From Elymus sibiricus (lineage: Eukaryota; Streptophyta; Magnoliopsida; Poales; Poaceae): a DNA stretch of 64,000 nt. Of the stretch, positions 12,452-23,729 are shown piece by piece. The notes beneath the pieces are model-generated. The model saw only the letters and a list, made by a program, of their open reading frames with translations, ran no database searches and was not told the DNA's origin. The stretch spans positions 417,879,162 to 417,943,161 of the forward strand of contig CM077675.1 in the NCBI GenBank assembly GCA_039707655.1. Reading direction: 5' to 3'. Numbering within the stretch: the first letter of the stretch is position 1; each line of letters opens with the position of its first letter. A program made the position numbers and the translations under genes.

Positions 12452-13045
12452 TCACATTAAACAAGATCCAGATATAATACTCATGCTCAACGCAGGCACT
12501 AAATAACAATTATTCAGGTTCATCACTAATCCCATTGGTAATCGAAGAGCGAGCGTGCCGACGGCGATCAAATCAACCTTGGAACCATTTCCCACGCGCA
12601 TCGTCACTTCGTCCTTTGCCAGCCTCCATCTATTCCGTAGTTCCTGCTTTGAGTTGCAAATGTGAGCAGCCGAAGCGGTATCAGATACCCAGGCACTACA
12701 ACGAGAGTTGGTAAGGTACACATCAATAACATGTATATCATATATACCTTGTTTGGTGTTGGCCGCCTTCTTGTCGGCCAGATACTTGGGGCAATTCCGC
12801 TTCCAGTGGCCAGTTCCCTTGCAATGAAAGCACTCAGTTTCCGGCTTGGGTCCAGCCTTGGGTTTCTTCACGGGAGGGGCAACTGCTTTGCCACTCTTCT
12901 TGGAGTTACCCTTCTTGCCCTTGCCATTCTTCTTGAAACTAGTGGTTTTATTGACCATCAACACTTGATGCTCCTTCTGAATTTCTGACTCAACAACTTT
13001 CAGCATCGCAAACAGCTCGGCGACTGATTTGTTCATCCCTTGCAT
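12452..13045 (-). pseudogene. Copia gag C-terminus (zinc knuckle) and protease
   Basis: The minus-strand frame has a Lys-rich basic stretch, a CCHC zinc knuckle (CFHCKGTGHWKRNC, about 12830-12790) that binds element RNA, and then the aspartic protease start. The catalytic triplet reads DTA within VSDTASAAHIC rather than the usual DTG, which should weaken or abolish cleavage. It follows gag (13581-13054) after a frame break and precedes integrase, the normal Copia order. Confidence 0.87.
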
Positions 13046-13053
13046 GTTATAAT

Positions 13054-13581
13054 TTAAGAAAAAGCTTTTGTAGCTAGGTGGCAGTGATTGAAGAACTTTG
13101 TCAGTGATCGTGGCGGGAGAGTAATTCCCAGCTCAACCAGACGGTTGGAATACCCAGACATTCTGAGTATGTGCTCACTGACAGGCCCGTTCTCCTCCAT
13201 CTTGCAAGCATAGAACTTATCGGAGGTCTCATACCTCTCGATCGGGGCATCTTTCTCAAAAATAAACTTCAACTCCTGGAACATCTCATATGCTCCATGA
13301 CGTTCAAAATGTCTTTGAAGTCCCGGTTCTAAGCCATACAACATAGCACATTGAACTATTGAGTAGTCATCAGAACGCGCCTGCCAGGCGTTCGCAACGT
13401 CTGCAGACGACATTGGAGCGGGTGGCACACCGAGCGGTGCATCAAGGACATAAGCCTTTTGGGAAGCCATGAGGATAATCCTCATATTACGGGCCCACTC
13501 TACCAAGTTACTTCCATCATCTTTCATCTTGGCTTTCTCTAGGAACGCATTGAAATTCAGGGGAGCTACTGCGCGAACCAT
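13054..13581 (-). CDS. Copia gag N-terminal part
   Basis: I choose ATG at 13581-13579 (MVRAVAPLNFNAFLEK), the usual start of Angela-type gag; an in-frame ATG lies eight codons upstream. The frame runs 175 codons and ends at a stop at 13054, where intact relatives continue into the zinc knuckle. It covers the capsid-like region with WQARSDDYSIV and CAMLYGLEPGLQRHFE. The protein would form the cytoplasmic particle around element RNA. The early stop leaves it without the RNA-binding knuckle. Confidence 0.8.
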   Translation of the reverse strand: MVRAVAPLNFNAFLEKAKMKDDGSNLVEWARNMRIILMASQKAYVLDAPLGVPPAPMSSADVANAWQARSDDYSIVQCAMLYGLEPGLQRHFERHGAYEMFQELKFIFEKDAPIERYETSDKFYACKMEENGPVSEHILRMSGYSNRLVELGITLPPRSLTKFFNHCHLATKAFS

Positions 13582-14849
13582 TGATCTACAACATAAATTT
13601 TGCAAAGATTACTTAGACTATTGTTCAGGATAATGAGTTTAGTTAATCATATTACTTAAAAACTCCCACTCAAATTGGCATCCCTCCGGTCATCTGAGTG
13701 TTGCATGATCCAAATATACCAACCCAAGTCCGATCATCACGTGAGATGAGGTGGTTTCAATGGTGAACATCTCCATGTTGATCATATCTACTATATGACT
13801 AATGTTCGACCTTTTGGTCTCTTGTGTTCCGAGGCCATGTCTGTACATGCTAGGCTCGTCAAGTTTAACCCAAGTGTTCCGCATGTGCCAAACTGGCTTG
13901 CACCCGTTGTATGCGAACGTAGAGTCTATCACACCCGATCATCACGTGGTGCTTCGAAACGATGAACTTTCGCAACGGTGCACACTCGGGGAGAACACAA
14001 TTTTATCTTGAAATTTTAGTGAGGGATCACCTTATAATGCTACCGTCGTCCTAAGAAAAATAAGATGCATAAAAGGATTAACATCACATGCAAATCATAA
14101 GTGACATGATATGTCCATGAACTTGTGCTTTTGATCTCCATCTCCAAAGCACCGGCATGATCTCCATCGTCACCAGCATAACACCATGATCCCCATCATC
14201 ATGATCTCCATTATCGTGTTGCCATCGGGGTTGTCGCGCCCACCGTGCTTCTACTACTATTCCTACCGCTTAGCGATAAAGTAAAGCATTACATAGCGCT
14301 TAATGAGTGACACGCGGGCCACATAATAATTAAAGACACCCTATGGCTCCTGCCGGTTGCCGTATCAACATGCAAGTTGATATAAAACTATTACAAAACA
14401 TGATCATCTCATACATCAAATATATATCATCATGTCTTTGGCCATATCATATCACAACATAACCTGCAAAAGCAAGTTAGACGTCCTCTAATTTGTTGTT
14501 GCATGTTTTACGTGGCTGCTATGGGTATCTAGCAAGAACGATTCTTACCTACGCAAAACCACAACGGTGATACGCAAGTTTATATTTAACCTTCTACAAG
14601 GACCGCCTTCGTCGAATCTGATTCAACTAAGGTGGGAGAGACAGACACCCGCCGGCCATCTTATCCAACAAAGTTACATGTCAGTCGATGGAACCGGTCT
14701 CATGTACGTGGACATGTGAAGTTGGTCCGGGCCGCTTCATCCCACAATATCGCTGAATCAAGAAAATACAAAAGAAAGAAGCAATCTGAATATCAACGCC
14801 CACAAACTCCTTTGTGTTCTACTCGTGATGTCATATACGCATAGACCTA
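13582..14849 (-). other. Untranslated leader of the Angela-like element
   Basis: About 1.27 kb between gag start and primer-binding site has no credible ORF. Angela/BARE elements have a long leader carrying packaging and dimerisation signals, which this position matches. A short phrase (CCGATCATCACGTG) occurs twice, near 13729 and 13935. Confidence 0.65.
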
Positions 14850-14862
14850 GCTCATGATGCCA
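14850..14862 (-). other. Primer-binding site of the Angela-like element
   Basis: The minus strand reads TGGCATCATGAGC one base inside the 5' LTR. It is a variant of the initiator-Met tRNA complement TGGTATCAGAGC used by Copia elements. The two changes suggest decay or a divergent primer. Confidence 0.65.
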
Positions 14863-14863
14863 C

Positions 14864-16594
14864 TGTTGGGGAACGTTGCATGGGAAACAAAAATTTCCTA
14901 CGCTCACCAAGAACAATCTAGGAGATGAACATCTACGAGAGGAGAGATTGCATCTACATACCCTTGTAGATCGCTAAGCGGAAGCGTTAAGAAACGCGGT
15001 TGATGTAGTCGAACGTCTTCGCGATCCAATCACGATCCATCCCGATCTAGCGCCGAACGGACGACACCTCCGCGTTCAGCACACATACAGATTGATGATG
15101 TTCTCCGCCTCTTTGATCCAGCAAGCGAGGGCGGAGAAGTAGATGAGATCTCCGGCAGCACGACGGCGTGGTGGCGGTGGTGGTGGAGCTGTTCCGGCAC
15201 GGCTTCGCCAAGCACTACCGAAACCGATCTAGAGGAGAACTAATCTAGAGGGAGAGAGAGAGGTCTGCGTCGTGGCTTAGGGTGCGGCTGCCCTCCCTCT
15301 CCCTCTCTATTTCTAGGAGGAAGGGGTAGGTGGGGTGCAGCCCTAGCCCCTCCTCCAAGGAGGGGTTCGGCCGAAGTGGGGGGAGGAGTCCTCCTCCCAC
15401 AAGGGAGGTGGGAACCCTAGGGAGGAGTCCCTCCCCTCCAAGCCACCTCCACCTTTTTTCCTTTGGGCGCATGGGCCATTATGGGGTCGGCTGCCCATCC
15501 CACCAGGGGCTGGTGCGCCACCTCTTGGGCCCATGTGCCCCCCGGGATGGGTGGGCCCCTCCCGGTGGACCCCGGAACCCTTTCGGCACTCCCGATACCC
15601 TACCGGAAACACCCGAAACTTTTCCGGAACCCGAATACCACTTTCCTATATATAAATCTTTACCTCCAGACCATTCCAGAACTCCACGTGATGTCCGGGA
15701 TCTCATCCGGGACTCCGAACAACCTTCGGTCACCAACACATACATCTCAACAATACCAAATCGTCACCGAACGTTAAGTGTGCAGACCCTGCAGGTTCAA
15801 GAACTATGCAGACATGACCGAGATACCTCTACGGTCAATAACCAATAGCAGGACCTGGATGGACATATTGGTTCCTACATATTCTACGAAGATCTTTATC
15901 GGTCGAACCTCGATCTCAAGGATTCAGTTAATCCCGTATGCAGTTCCCTTTGTTCATCGGTATGTTACTTGCCCGAGATTCGATCGTCGGTATCTCTATA
16001 CCTAGTTCAATCTCGTTACCGGCAAGTCTCTTTACTCGTTCCGTAATACAATATCCTGTGGCTAACTCCGTAGTCACTTTGCTTGCAAGCTCATTATGAT
16101 GTTGTATTACTGAGTGGGCCCTGAGATACCTCTCCGTCATGTGGAGTAACAAATCCCAGTCTTTATCCATGCCAACTCAACAGACACCCTCGGAGATACC
16201 TGTAGAGCATCTTTATAGTCACCCAGTTACGTTGCGACGTTTGATACACAAAAGGTACTCCTCCGGTGTCAGTGAGTTGCATGATCTCATGGTCATAGGA
16301 ACAGATACTTGACATGCAGAAAACAATATCAATAAACTTGACACGATCATATGCTACGTTCATAGTTTGGGTCTTGTCCATCACATCATTCTCCTGACCA
16401 GGAAACCTTGACCATCTTTGATCAACGAGCTAGTCCTGTAGAGGCCCACTAGGGACACAGTGTTGTCTATGTGTCCACACATGTATTTGAGTTTCCTATA
16501 AATATAATTATAGCATGGACAATAGACGATTATCATGAACAAGGAAATATAATAATAATCACTTTATTATTGCCTCTAGGGCATATTTCCAACA
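14864..16594 (-). repeat. 5' LTR of the Angela-like element
   Basis: A 1731-bp LTR pairs with 3597-5367. It begins TGTTGGGG and ends CCAACA, followed by the target duplication ATTTA at 16595-16599. It would carry the element promoter. Confidence 0.93.
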
Positions 16595-16599
16595 ATTTA

Positions 16600-17395
16600 A
16601 ACCACATCACCTTGGGGAGATCAACATGAGCAGCAAAAGTTTCACCAAAGGAAGCTACTGTCTCAGAGTCAAGTCCATATTTAGCGCTAAACTTATGAAA
16701 AACATCGATTTCGATAAAAGATTTAACATAATCAAACTCAAGATTTATACCTGACTCTTTACCTTTGTCGAGTTCCAATCTTCAGAGTTGCATTTAATTC
16801 TTTCGAGAAGATCCCATTTGACTTCAATAGTTTTCTTCATAAAGGAACCAGTAGGAGAAGAATCGAGCATCAATTGATCATTATAAGAAAGCCGAGCATA
16901 AAAGTTGTGTAGTATTATTTTTCTTGAGAGCTCATGATTGGGGGATGTGTGCATCATAGATTTAAGTCTCCCCCAAGCTTGAGCGATACTTTCTCCTTCA
17001 CGAGGCCAAAAATTATATATATAATTCGGATCACGATGAACCAGATGCATAGGATAAAACTTTTGGTAAAATTCCAGCTTCAATCGATTCCAGTCCTATG
17101 TTCTAGCATCATCCAATAGCATGTACCAAATCAATGCCTTTCCATCCAAACATAAAGGGAATACCTTATTCTTAACTCCATCCTCGGATAGACCTACAAG
17201 ATTAAATAATCCACAAATTTCATCTATATAGATCAAGTGCATATGAGGATGTACTTTCCCATCTCCTGCATAAGGATTAGTTAGCAGTTTCTCTAACATA
17301 CCCGAAGGAATCTCATAATAAATATTTTTAGAAAGTTCAGTAGGTTGGGAAGCGAGTTTTGGCACTTCCATTCAAGGTGAAGATACCCTGAACTA
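16600..17395 (-). pseudogene. Gypsy gag fragment (right part of split element)
   Basis: This continues the element interrupted at 3596. Minus-strand frames 17371-17096 and 17083-16745 give an Athila-lineage gag core: PLCLDGKALIWY, then FYQKFYPMHLVH and a GESIAQAWGRLK block, followed by HNFYARLSYNDQLMLD. A stop near 17094 and a frame change near 16750 break it. The last part (to 16600) leads to the protease fragment at 3596-3013. It is a structural protein gene remnant. Confidence 0.82.
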
Positions 17396-17496
17396 ACCTC
17401 TCAAAGGATTATCATCCATATTAACAAGCAACAGTAAATTTCAGCACGTACCGAAAATGTTTCCTTACCAAATTCCACTTACCAAAGGCGCTTCAC

Positions 17497-17514
17497 TCCC
17501 CGGCAACGACGCTA
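17497..17514 (-). other. Primer-binding site, degenerate tRNA-Asp type
   Basis: The minus strand reads TAGCGTCGTTGCCGGGGA, two bases away from the perfect site TGGCGCCGTTGCCGGGGA seen at 47877. It lies just inside the LTR that starts near 17526 and shows this is the 5' LTR end. Confidence 0.75.
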
Positions 17515-17525
17515 GAAAAGAGTTT

Positions 17526-19049
17526 CGATGACCCACAAGTATAGGGGATCAATCGTAGTCCTTTCGATAAGTAAGAGTGTCAAACCCAACGAGGAGCAGA
17601 AGAAAATGACAAGCAGTTTTCAGCAAAGTATTCTCTGCAAGTGTTGTAAGTAACAATGATAAATATTTTTGTAGCAAGATAATTCATAACAAGTAACAAA
17701 TAACAAAAGTAGCAAGTGTGCAGCAAGGTGGACCAATCCTTTTTATAGCAAAGAACAAGTCTGAAATTTCTCTTATATAAAGCAAAGTGCTCTCGAGGAC
17801 ACATGGGAGTTGTCGTCTGGTCATGTTAACGTTCATCATGTTGAGTTGATTCACGTTCGTTACTTTGATAATTTGATATGTGGGTGGACCGGTGCTTGGG
17901 TGTTGTTCTTACTTAAACATGCAACCCACTTATGATTACCCCCTGTCGCAATCATCCACAACTACGAATGAAGAATTAAGATAAATCTAACCATAGCATG
18001 AAACATGTGGATCCAAATCAGCACCTTACGGAATAACATATAAACTAGGGTTTCAGCTTCTGTCACTCTAGCAACCCATCATCTACTTATTACTCCATAA
18101 TGCCTTTCCTTAGGCCCAATTATGGTGAAGTGTTATGTAATCAATGTTCACATGACACCACTAAAGGAAGCAACAACATACATATCATCAAAATATCGAA
18201 CGAATACCAACTTCACATGATTACTTATAACAAGACTTCTCCCATGTCCTCGAGAACAAAAGTAACTACTCACAAATCATCATCATGTTCAAGATTAGAG
18301 GTGTAATGAATATGATAAAGGATTTGAACATATTATCTTCCGCCAAATAAACCAACAAGCATCAACTACAAGGTGTAATCAACACTACTAGCAACCCACA
18401 GGTACCAATATGAGGTTTTGAGACAAAGATTGAATACAAGAAATGAACTAGCGTTTGAGATGAGATGGTGCTTGTGAAGAAGTTGATGAAGATTGGTCCT
18501 TCCACGAAGGAGGAAGCGTTGATGATGACGATGGCTTCGATTTCCCACTCTTGGAGGGAAGTTTCCCCCGTAGAATCACTCTGCCGGAGAGCAAAAGGGC
18601 TCCTGCCCAGTTTCCGCTTCGAGACGATGGCGCTTCATCCCGAAAGTATCCTCTTGATTTTTTCTAGGTCAAAACCCTTCATATAGCTGAAGATGGGCAC
18701 CGGAGGCCGCCTGTGGGACCCCCAAGGCATCACGGCGCACCCTAGGGGGGTGGGCACACCCTGTTGCCTTGGGGGCAATAGGTGGGCCCCCTCCGGTGGT
18801 TCTTTGCTCCAATAATTCATATATATTTCATAAAAATATCCGTGAAGTTCAGGGCATTTGGAGTCTAGAAAATTTCCAGCTTTTTCCATGGACTTCAGGT
18901 CCAGAATTTCAGTTCCCGACAATTTCCCTCTTTGTGTAAATCTTGTAAATTAAGAGAGAAAAGGCATTATAATTGTATCATGAAGTGGAGTAATGACCAA
19001 AAACAATATGAATAACAATAGAAAATCATGATGCAAAATGGACGTATCA
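17526..19049 (-). repeat. 5' LTR of the split Gypsy element
   Basis: A 1.52-kb LTR ends in GGACGTATCA at 19049 and starts near GATGACCCACAAG at 17526. It has strong similarity to the LTRs at 36749-38249 and 43939-45048, so both elements belong to one family. The first base of the expected TGATGACC is mutated. It interrupts unrelated sequence with a LINE fragment on the right; the partner LTR is left of the window. Confidence 0.85.
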
Positions 19050-19054
19050 GTGAC

Positions 19055-19620
19055 ACACCTCATTATCCAATTCACCCATCGATGAGAGAAACCCACTTAT
19101 TGCATCACTCACTCCAGAAAAACCCAGTCCACCCTGTGATACGCCTTCGAAAGGTCCAACTTATATGCGCAAAACACTAATCTGGGTCTTTCTCTTGTTT
19201 TATAGCATGAATGCACTCAATGGCAATTAAAGCATTGTCCGTAATTAACCTGCTAGTCACAAAAGCACTTTGCTCCGGCGACACGAGCTCATCAAGAATA
19301 GGGCACAATATCTTAACCAAGCATTTAGCTATTACTTTAGAAATCACATTGCAGAGACTGATAGGCCTAAAATCAGTAAGCCGTGTAGGTGTGTCAATCT
19401 TAGGGATCAACACAATAGTGGTATTGTTTACTCCTTCCAGCATTACTCCGGTGGCAAGAAATATTTTGACTGAGTTAATTATGTCCACTTTTAGCACTGG
19501 CCAATGTCTCAGAAAAATCTGATCGGAAACCCATACGGACCCGGTGCCTTCAGGGGACCAATCTGGAACATGGCGTCAGAGATCTCTTCATCCGTAAACT
19601 CCTTGCACAATCTGGACCAA
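19055..19620 (-). pseudogene. LINE (L1-like) reverse transcriptase fragment
   Basis: The minus-strand frames read a plant L1 RT core: AMFQIGPLKAPGPYG (about 19575-19530), VLIPKIDTPTRLTDFRPISL (19425-19365), ISKVIAKCLVK, SPEQSAFV, and LDLSKAYHRVDW near 19150. It covers the RT fingers and palm, less than 200 codons, with at least two frame changes. No endonuclease or 3' tail is attached. It is a relic of a non-LTR retrotransposon. Confidence 0.82.
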
Positions 19621-19639
19621 TCTGGAAGCCATCGAACGC

Positions 19640-20790
19640 GGCCCTGTATCGGTCCGCGTCGCGGTCCGGACGCGATTTCTCCTGCAAATTAGAGACAAAA
19701 ATGGGGGAGCTTTGTGGGAGTCCAGACATGAGAAACGTCGCTATCCGGCACCCCTGGCCCACCCAATCCCCCCTCTCGGTCCCATTTCCTTGCACTCCAC
19801 CCCTTCTATCCCTTGCTTTTCACCCTTCACCTCTGCCACTGCTGCTCCTTGTACATCTCCAGCCGCTAGAGAGGCATTGCCGGACGTCCGCAACCAGCAC
19901 CGACGCGCCCTCTCGTCGTTTATGACAGGGCTTTCCACCCTGGAGCCGTTTGTACCCAGGTACACTCTGCCCCCTGTTGACGACCTCCATGGCGGACACC
20001 ACTCCCGGCAAGTGTTCAGTCAAATGCCATTGAGCTTATTTTCAAATGCTATGTCATTTTTCAGAGTTCGAAGGATGGTGAGCTACTCGACCATGGAGGA
20101 TGAGTTGTTTTGTGATGCGTGACTGGTCGTATCCGTGGATTTCGTAGGCAGGACCAGAGGGGAGCCCTTCTGGCAGCAAGTGCACGAAACGTTTCACACA
20201 CGAAAGGACATTGCGCCCTACGACATGTACATCATTCTACCACGCAACGTGAGGTCATTGTTGTATCGCTGGCACATGATCTAGATCAGCATCACCAAGT
20301 TTTGCAATGTGGTTCGTCACCTCGAGGAAATGTGGCCATTGCACGCGGCAGATGGCGGGCTTGTAAGTTTTTTCTTCCTCTTGCTCAACTTGTTGATTGA
20401 TTCATTCACTCGATGTTGGTCTATACATTATATGTAGCCCGCACGTGTTGCCGTATCGTACCATAGAAAAGAGGGACAACCATTTACATGCATACACTAT
20501 TGGATGAAGCTCAAGGGGCAATATGTGTGGGACGACTTGATCCGTTGATCAAAAACTTGTTGGACATCTACTTAATTTGAGACCTTGTTGTACTAGACTT
20601 AATTTGCATGATATGTATGGATGATTTGTGCTATTTCCTATACGAACTTTGATGAATATCTTCCGGTTTGTTAAAATGTGGACTGAATGTATGCGGCTAG
20701 CGTTGGATATCGTCCTCCCGCATCCGTGTCCGCGGACTGGTTCCATCCTGTCCGCAGATAGATGCGAGAGGAAATTTGCAGGTCGTCGTT
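19640..20790 (+). pseudogene. NAM-associated/Harbinger-type gene fragment, decayed
   Basis: Plus-strand pieces give RGEPFWQQVHETFHTRKD and RNVRSLLYRWHMI (about 20155-20285), then ITKFCNVVRHLEEMWP (20290-20340). After an intron-like gap comes HTYWMKLKGQYVWDDL (20490-20540). This resembles the Myb-like/NAM-associated domain common in grass Harbinger-linked and retro-captured genes, which binds DNA or partners with a transposase. Stops break each part. GC-rich sequence with tandem CGGTCC-type words flanks it, and CCTGCAAATT near 19682 has its inverse near 20788, which may be element ends. The assignment rests on motif memory. Confidence 0.5.
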
Positions 20791-20799
20791 GAAGAATCC

Positions 20800-21030
20800 C
20801 TAATAGGAGCATCGGTTGATAAAAGGCCGTTTCATGGTTCAACTTTTTCTTTACCATGTCAATTTTTCAACGGTTCGAGCATTCTGATCTGATCACCCAG
20901 CAACTTGTCCACTCCTTTGTTAATCTTGAAACTATAGGTGTGGCAGCTCCTTGCTGGGACTGATCTTGCTACTGAACTGATATATGACCTGGCTCCATGC
21001 TGGAGGTGGATGGATTATTCGTCTATTGCA
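20800..21030. repeat. Diverged duplicate block, copy a
   Basis: This segment is clearly similar to 25245-25480: both contain GGTTCAACTTTTTCT, ATCTTGAAACTAT, GCAGCTCCTTGCTGG, ACTGATCTTGCTAC and CTGGCTCCATGCT in the same order. Part of it also occurs near 26020-26060. It shows local duplication before several of the nearby insertions. No protein is recognised. Confidence 0.75.
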
Positions 21031-21428
21031 GATATTTGTAACACTTGTCAAACAAACCAATAAATTAAATACATGGCGTTTTGACGCCCGAGAACGCCTG
21101 CTCCTAGTATCTGGTCCGTTGTCCTGGGCCTTGGGATGTGGAATTCGCGCAGTGATGGGACTTGCTTGGTGTTGGAAAATGTTGTTGCGAAACAAATACG
21201 CAGGAAACAGAGCTTTGGAACATATTTTGCGCGAAAGGTCAGCGAGACGAGACTAATATCGGGAGATGTTGGTGATTGGTGGGCGACGCATCTGAAATCA
21301 ATTTCATAACAGACAACAGAATCAATGGAAGAAGGGTACAGCGGCGACGGTGGCCGGTAGGATGGAGTTCCTATTCGATCCAATAATCTCTCTGGTCCTT
21401 ACGCGATGCTGGGATGCTGCTGATTTTG
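21031..21428. other. Interval without recognised feature
   Basis: No ORF, repeat end or RNA is recognised. It separates duplicate block a from the hAT-like element. Confidence 0.6.
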
Positions 21429-21436
21429 CTTCCATG

Positions 21437-22790
21437 CTACGAAGCACCGATACGGCGACACTGATATGGTGATACGGGATACGACGATTTCTAGAAATAG
21501 CAACGGTGATACGGCAAGCCTATATAAATAATAATAAAATGACATGTAATAAAAACTAACATAATAAAATGTGAGATGAGATCAAAATACCGTCTCACTG
21601 GTTGTCTAATTGCTTTCATGCCCCTTTACTTCTCATTTTAAAAATCTCACTGTCATCAAGGGTGTAACATGGCCACGGACTCTCCAACCCAATTTGGACT
21701 GTAGTACGGACGTGAAGTTTCTACACCCAGGAGCAAATGCTCTTGGTGTGAACAGTAAAATCAAAAAAAAAATCAATTCTGAAATTTTTTTGTGGCGTAT
21801 TTTCACAAATGTTTGTTGTGCATGAAAATTTTCATCGTAAAATCACATTGGTGGAAGGCGTGATAAAAAAACAAAATCGATGCTCTGAAAATGTTACTTA
21901 CAAAAGCATTTTGGCGCTCTGATTTTTTTTTTACACGACTTTCACCAATATGATTTGGTGATGAAATTTTGCATGCACAACAAACATTTGCAAAAGTATG
22001 CCACAAAAAAATTTCAGAATTTTTTGATTTTTTTTTATGTTACTGTTCACACCAGGAGCATTTGCTCCTGGGTGTAGAAAGACACTTTCGCTGTAGTACC
22101 TATTAACATGACAACATAAAATCAACAAACATTTTAAAGTTGAGAACTTGAGATTGTCAAATGACAAACATATATAAAGAGCAAACCTTGGATTGCACGA
22201 CTGAGCCAAACAATGGAGGGGGTCCCACCCTTCTCCCAACGTTTTAGAAGTTTTTTCTTGATAATGATATAGAGAGCACAATCTTCATTGAGCTCCTTCT
22301 CACCTATGAACATGACGATAATTAAAATCAGCAAGCAATACACATCAATTAATGATGCTCAAATGATGATGAAGAAAGCTAAAAAATGCCATGGTGTATA
22401 CTTGTATCTTCTTCCCTAGCAATAGGAGGCAGCAGCAACATCATCAAGTAATTTTACGCCACAAACATCAACAAGCAGCAAGCCAATAGCATTCAACAAG
22501 CAATTTATCCAAGAAGTAGCATCCTTCGCAAGCACTTTTATCCAACTATTACATCAGTACAGTACACGTCCGCTAACTACATGAACGGATTAACGATACA
22601 TCAAGGCAGGAGCAGTACTAAACGGCGATACCTCAGTGATACCCGTATCGCCATTCTTTTTCGTTTATTTTTAAATTAAGAAAGGTGATACTTCGGGGAT
22701 ACCCGTATCGAAGCCGTATCTGATCTATCAGGGTATCGGCGAAGTACTGAACGGCGATACACAGATTTCTGACATATCGGTGCTTCGTAG
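21437..22790. mobile_element. Non-autonomous hAT-like DNA transposon
   Basis: The ends are a 16-bp inverted repeat, CTACGAAGCACCGATA at 21437-21452 and its complement at 22775-22790. They are flanked by the perfect 8-bp duplication CTTCCATG (21429-21436 and 22791-22798). An 8-bp duplication is the rule for hAT elements. Subterminal regions carry many GGCGATAC/GATACGGG-type words on both sides. There is no transposase ORF. The 1354-bp span includes a nested MITE at 21708-22090, so the element itself is about 0.96 kb. Confidence 0.8.
21708..22090. mobile_element. Mutator-like foldback MITE
   Basis: This 383-bp insertion within the hAT-like element is flanked by the 9-bp duplication CTGTAGTAC (21699-21707 and 22091-22099), typical of Mutator. 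Nearly the whole length folds back on itself. TTTCTACACCCAGGAGCA at 21718 is repeated inverted ending at 22080, and the pairing continues through the AAATTTTCATGC-type arms around 21800-22000. The outermost ten bases match poorly. Confidence 0.78.
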
Positions 22791-23071
22791 CTTCCATGTT
22801 CTTGTTGGTGGAGCTGTGGACAGATACCGTCAGAGAAGTCACGGCTGACCGCGTTGTACACCTAGATCCGGCCATGGGCATGGCTATTTCCGTGGTAGTC
22901 GATGAGAACAACCCCAGCGGTGAGGTGGTACCACTTCTGCGTTCGGGGAGCTCACTGGAGATTGGTCGGGCCCTCGCCGTCGCCGTGATAGTGGACCGTG
23001 AGAAGCTTTACGCTACCTATCAACAATTAATGAGGTGTGCCCCCATCGATACAGATAGATTATACGCGATA

Positions 23072-23404
23072 CTCCCTCCTTTCCGGTTTATAGGGCTTAT
23101 CTCAAAAATTTCAGATTTCCATTATATAAGGCTCATTTTGAGTCCAATTGAGTTAAAGAGCTTTGAGTCCCATACCACATTTAATGAAAGTGAGGGAATT
23201 ATTGGTCATGCATGCATCTTTTTCTACATGCACCATGCAAATCCAATGAGAGAGAGGGTGTTGCACTTATTGCCTCGGGAGTTTAATAAGTGAGAAATAT
23301 TTCATTGGGCAATTTTGTATCCACAAAACTCGTGTCATCCACTCACAGTCTACCTTGGTTGATGAGATTTCAGATTTGAGCCCTATAAACCGGAAAGGAG
23401 GGAG
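23072..23404. mobile_element. Stowaway MITE (Tc1/Mariner)
   Basis: The inverted ends start CTCCCTCCTTTCCGGTTTAT and span 27 bases, with TA duplicated on both sides (23070-23071 and 23405-23406). CTCCCTCC plus TA is the Stowaway signature. It has 333 bp and no coding content. Confidence 0.92.
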
Positions 23405-23524
23405 TAGAATACCTTGGGTAACAGCGATCCCCGGGATAACAGGTGGCCCAGGTAAAGAGAGCATCAGAGCTCGGGCACCGAAACGAATTTTTGATAAATT
23501 AACCGTTTATAATTTTCATGTGAT

Positions 23525-23556
23525 TCCTTGTAGTCTAGGTGGTTAGGATACTCGGC
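23525..23556 (+). pseudogene. 5' half of a tRNA-Glu gene
   Basis: Thirty-two bases match the intact tRNA-Glu at 25550-25622 from its 5' end to the anticodon stem, with differences only in the first bases. It includes TAGTCTAGGTGGTTAGGATA, the D arm and A box. The match ends at the start of the anticodon loop, and no 3' half, B box or T-run follows. It may be a breakpoint of the local duplication or a tRNA-derived fragment. Confidence 0.8.
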
Positions 23557-23639
23557 AAAGAGAAAATACAATTTCTTGGAGGAGAGAGAGGGGTGCAAAA
23601 GCTCTATTTTTTCAATATAAAACTCCCGATATGAATTTT

Positions 23640-23725
23640 CATCACAAAATTAGTCAAGGCTAGGGGGCGGGGGGCAATGGCCCCCTACAGTCAGGCACGT
23701 AGCTACGCCAGTGCTTCGAAGCAAT
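23640..23725. repeat. Truncated short inverted-repeat element end
   Basis: The G-rich stretch followed by GGCCCCCTAC and GTAGCTACGCCA resembles the right ends of the short elements at 32254-32387 and 54925-55107 (CCCCCTGGCCCC then AGCTCCGCCACTG). No left end is found. The LINE fragment begins directly after it. Confidence 0.4.
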
Positions 23726-23729
23726 GAGA

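Larger units (their letters stand above)
3597..16594 (-). mobile_element. Angela/BARE-like Copia retrotransposon, complete
   Basis: A 12,998-bp minus-strand element has two LTRs (3597-5367 and 14864-16594), a perfect 5-bp target duplication ATTTA (3592-3596 and 16595-16599), a primer-binding site, a polypurine tract, and domains in Copia order: gag, zinc knuckle, protease, integrase, RT, RNase H. About 4.2 kb of its length is a later insertion at 6752-10929. LTR sequence, including the motif TGCCTCTAGGGCATATTTCC, matches the Angela/WIS/BARE group as I remember it. The coding region has stops and frame changes, so it is not autonomous now. It interrupts the gag-protease junction of an older Gypsy element. 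Confidence 0.93.

Noticed and set aside
22796..23293. 165-codon plus-strand ORF
   Set aside because: It starts at the hAT-like target duplication and runs into the Stowaway MITE; the first 80 residues match nothing I know, so I do not call it.
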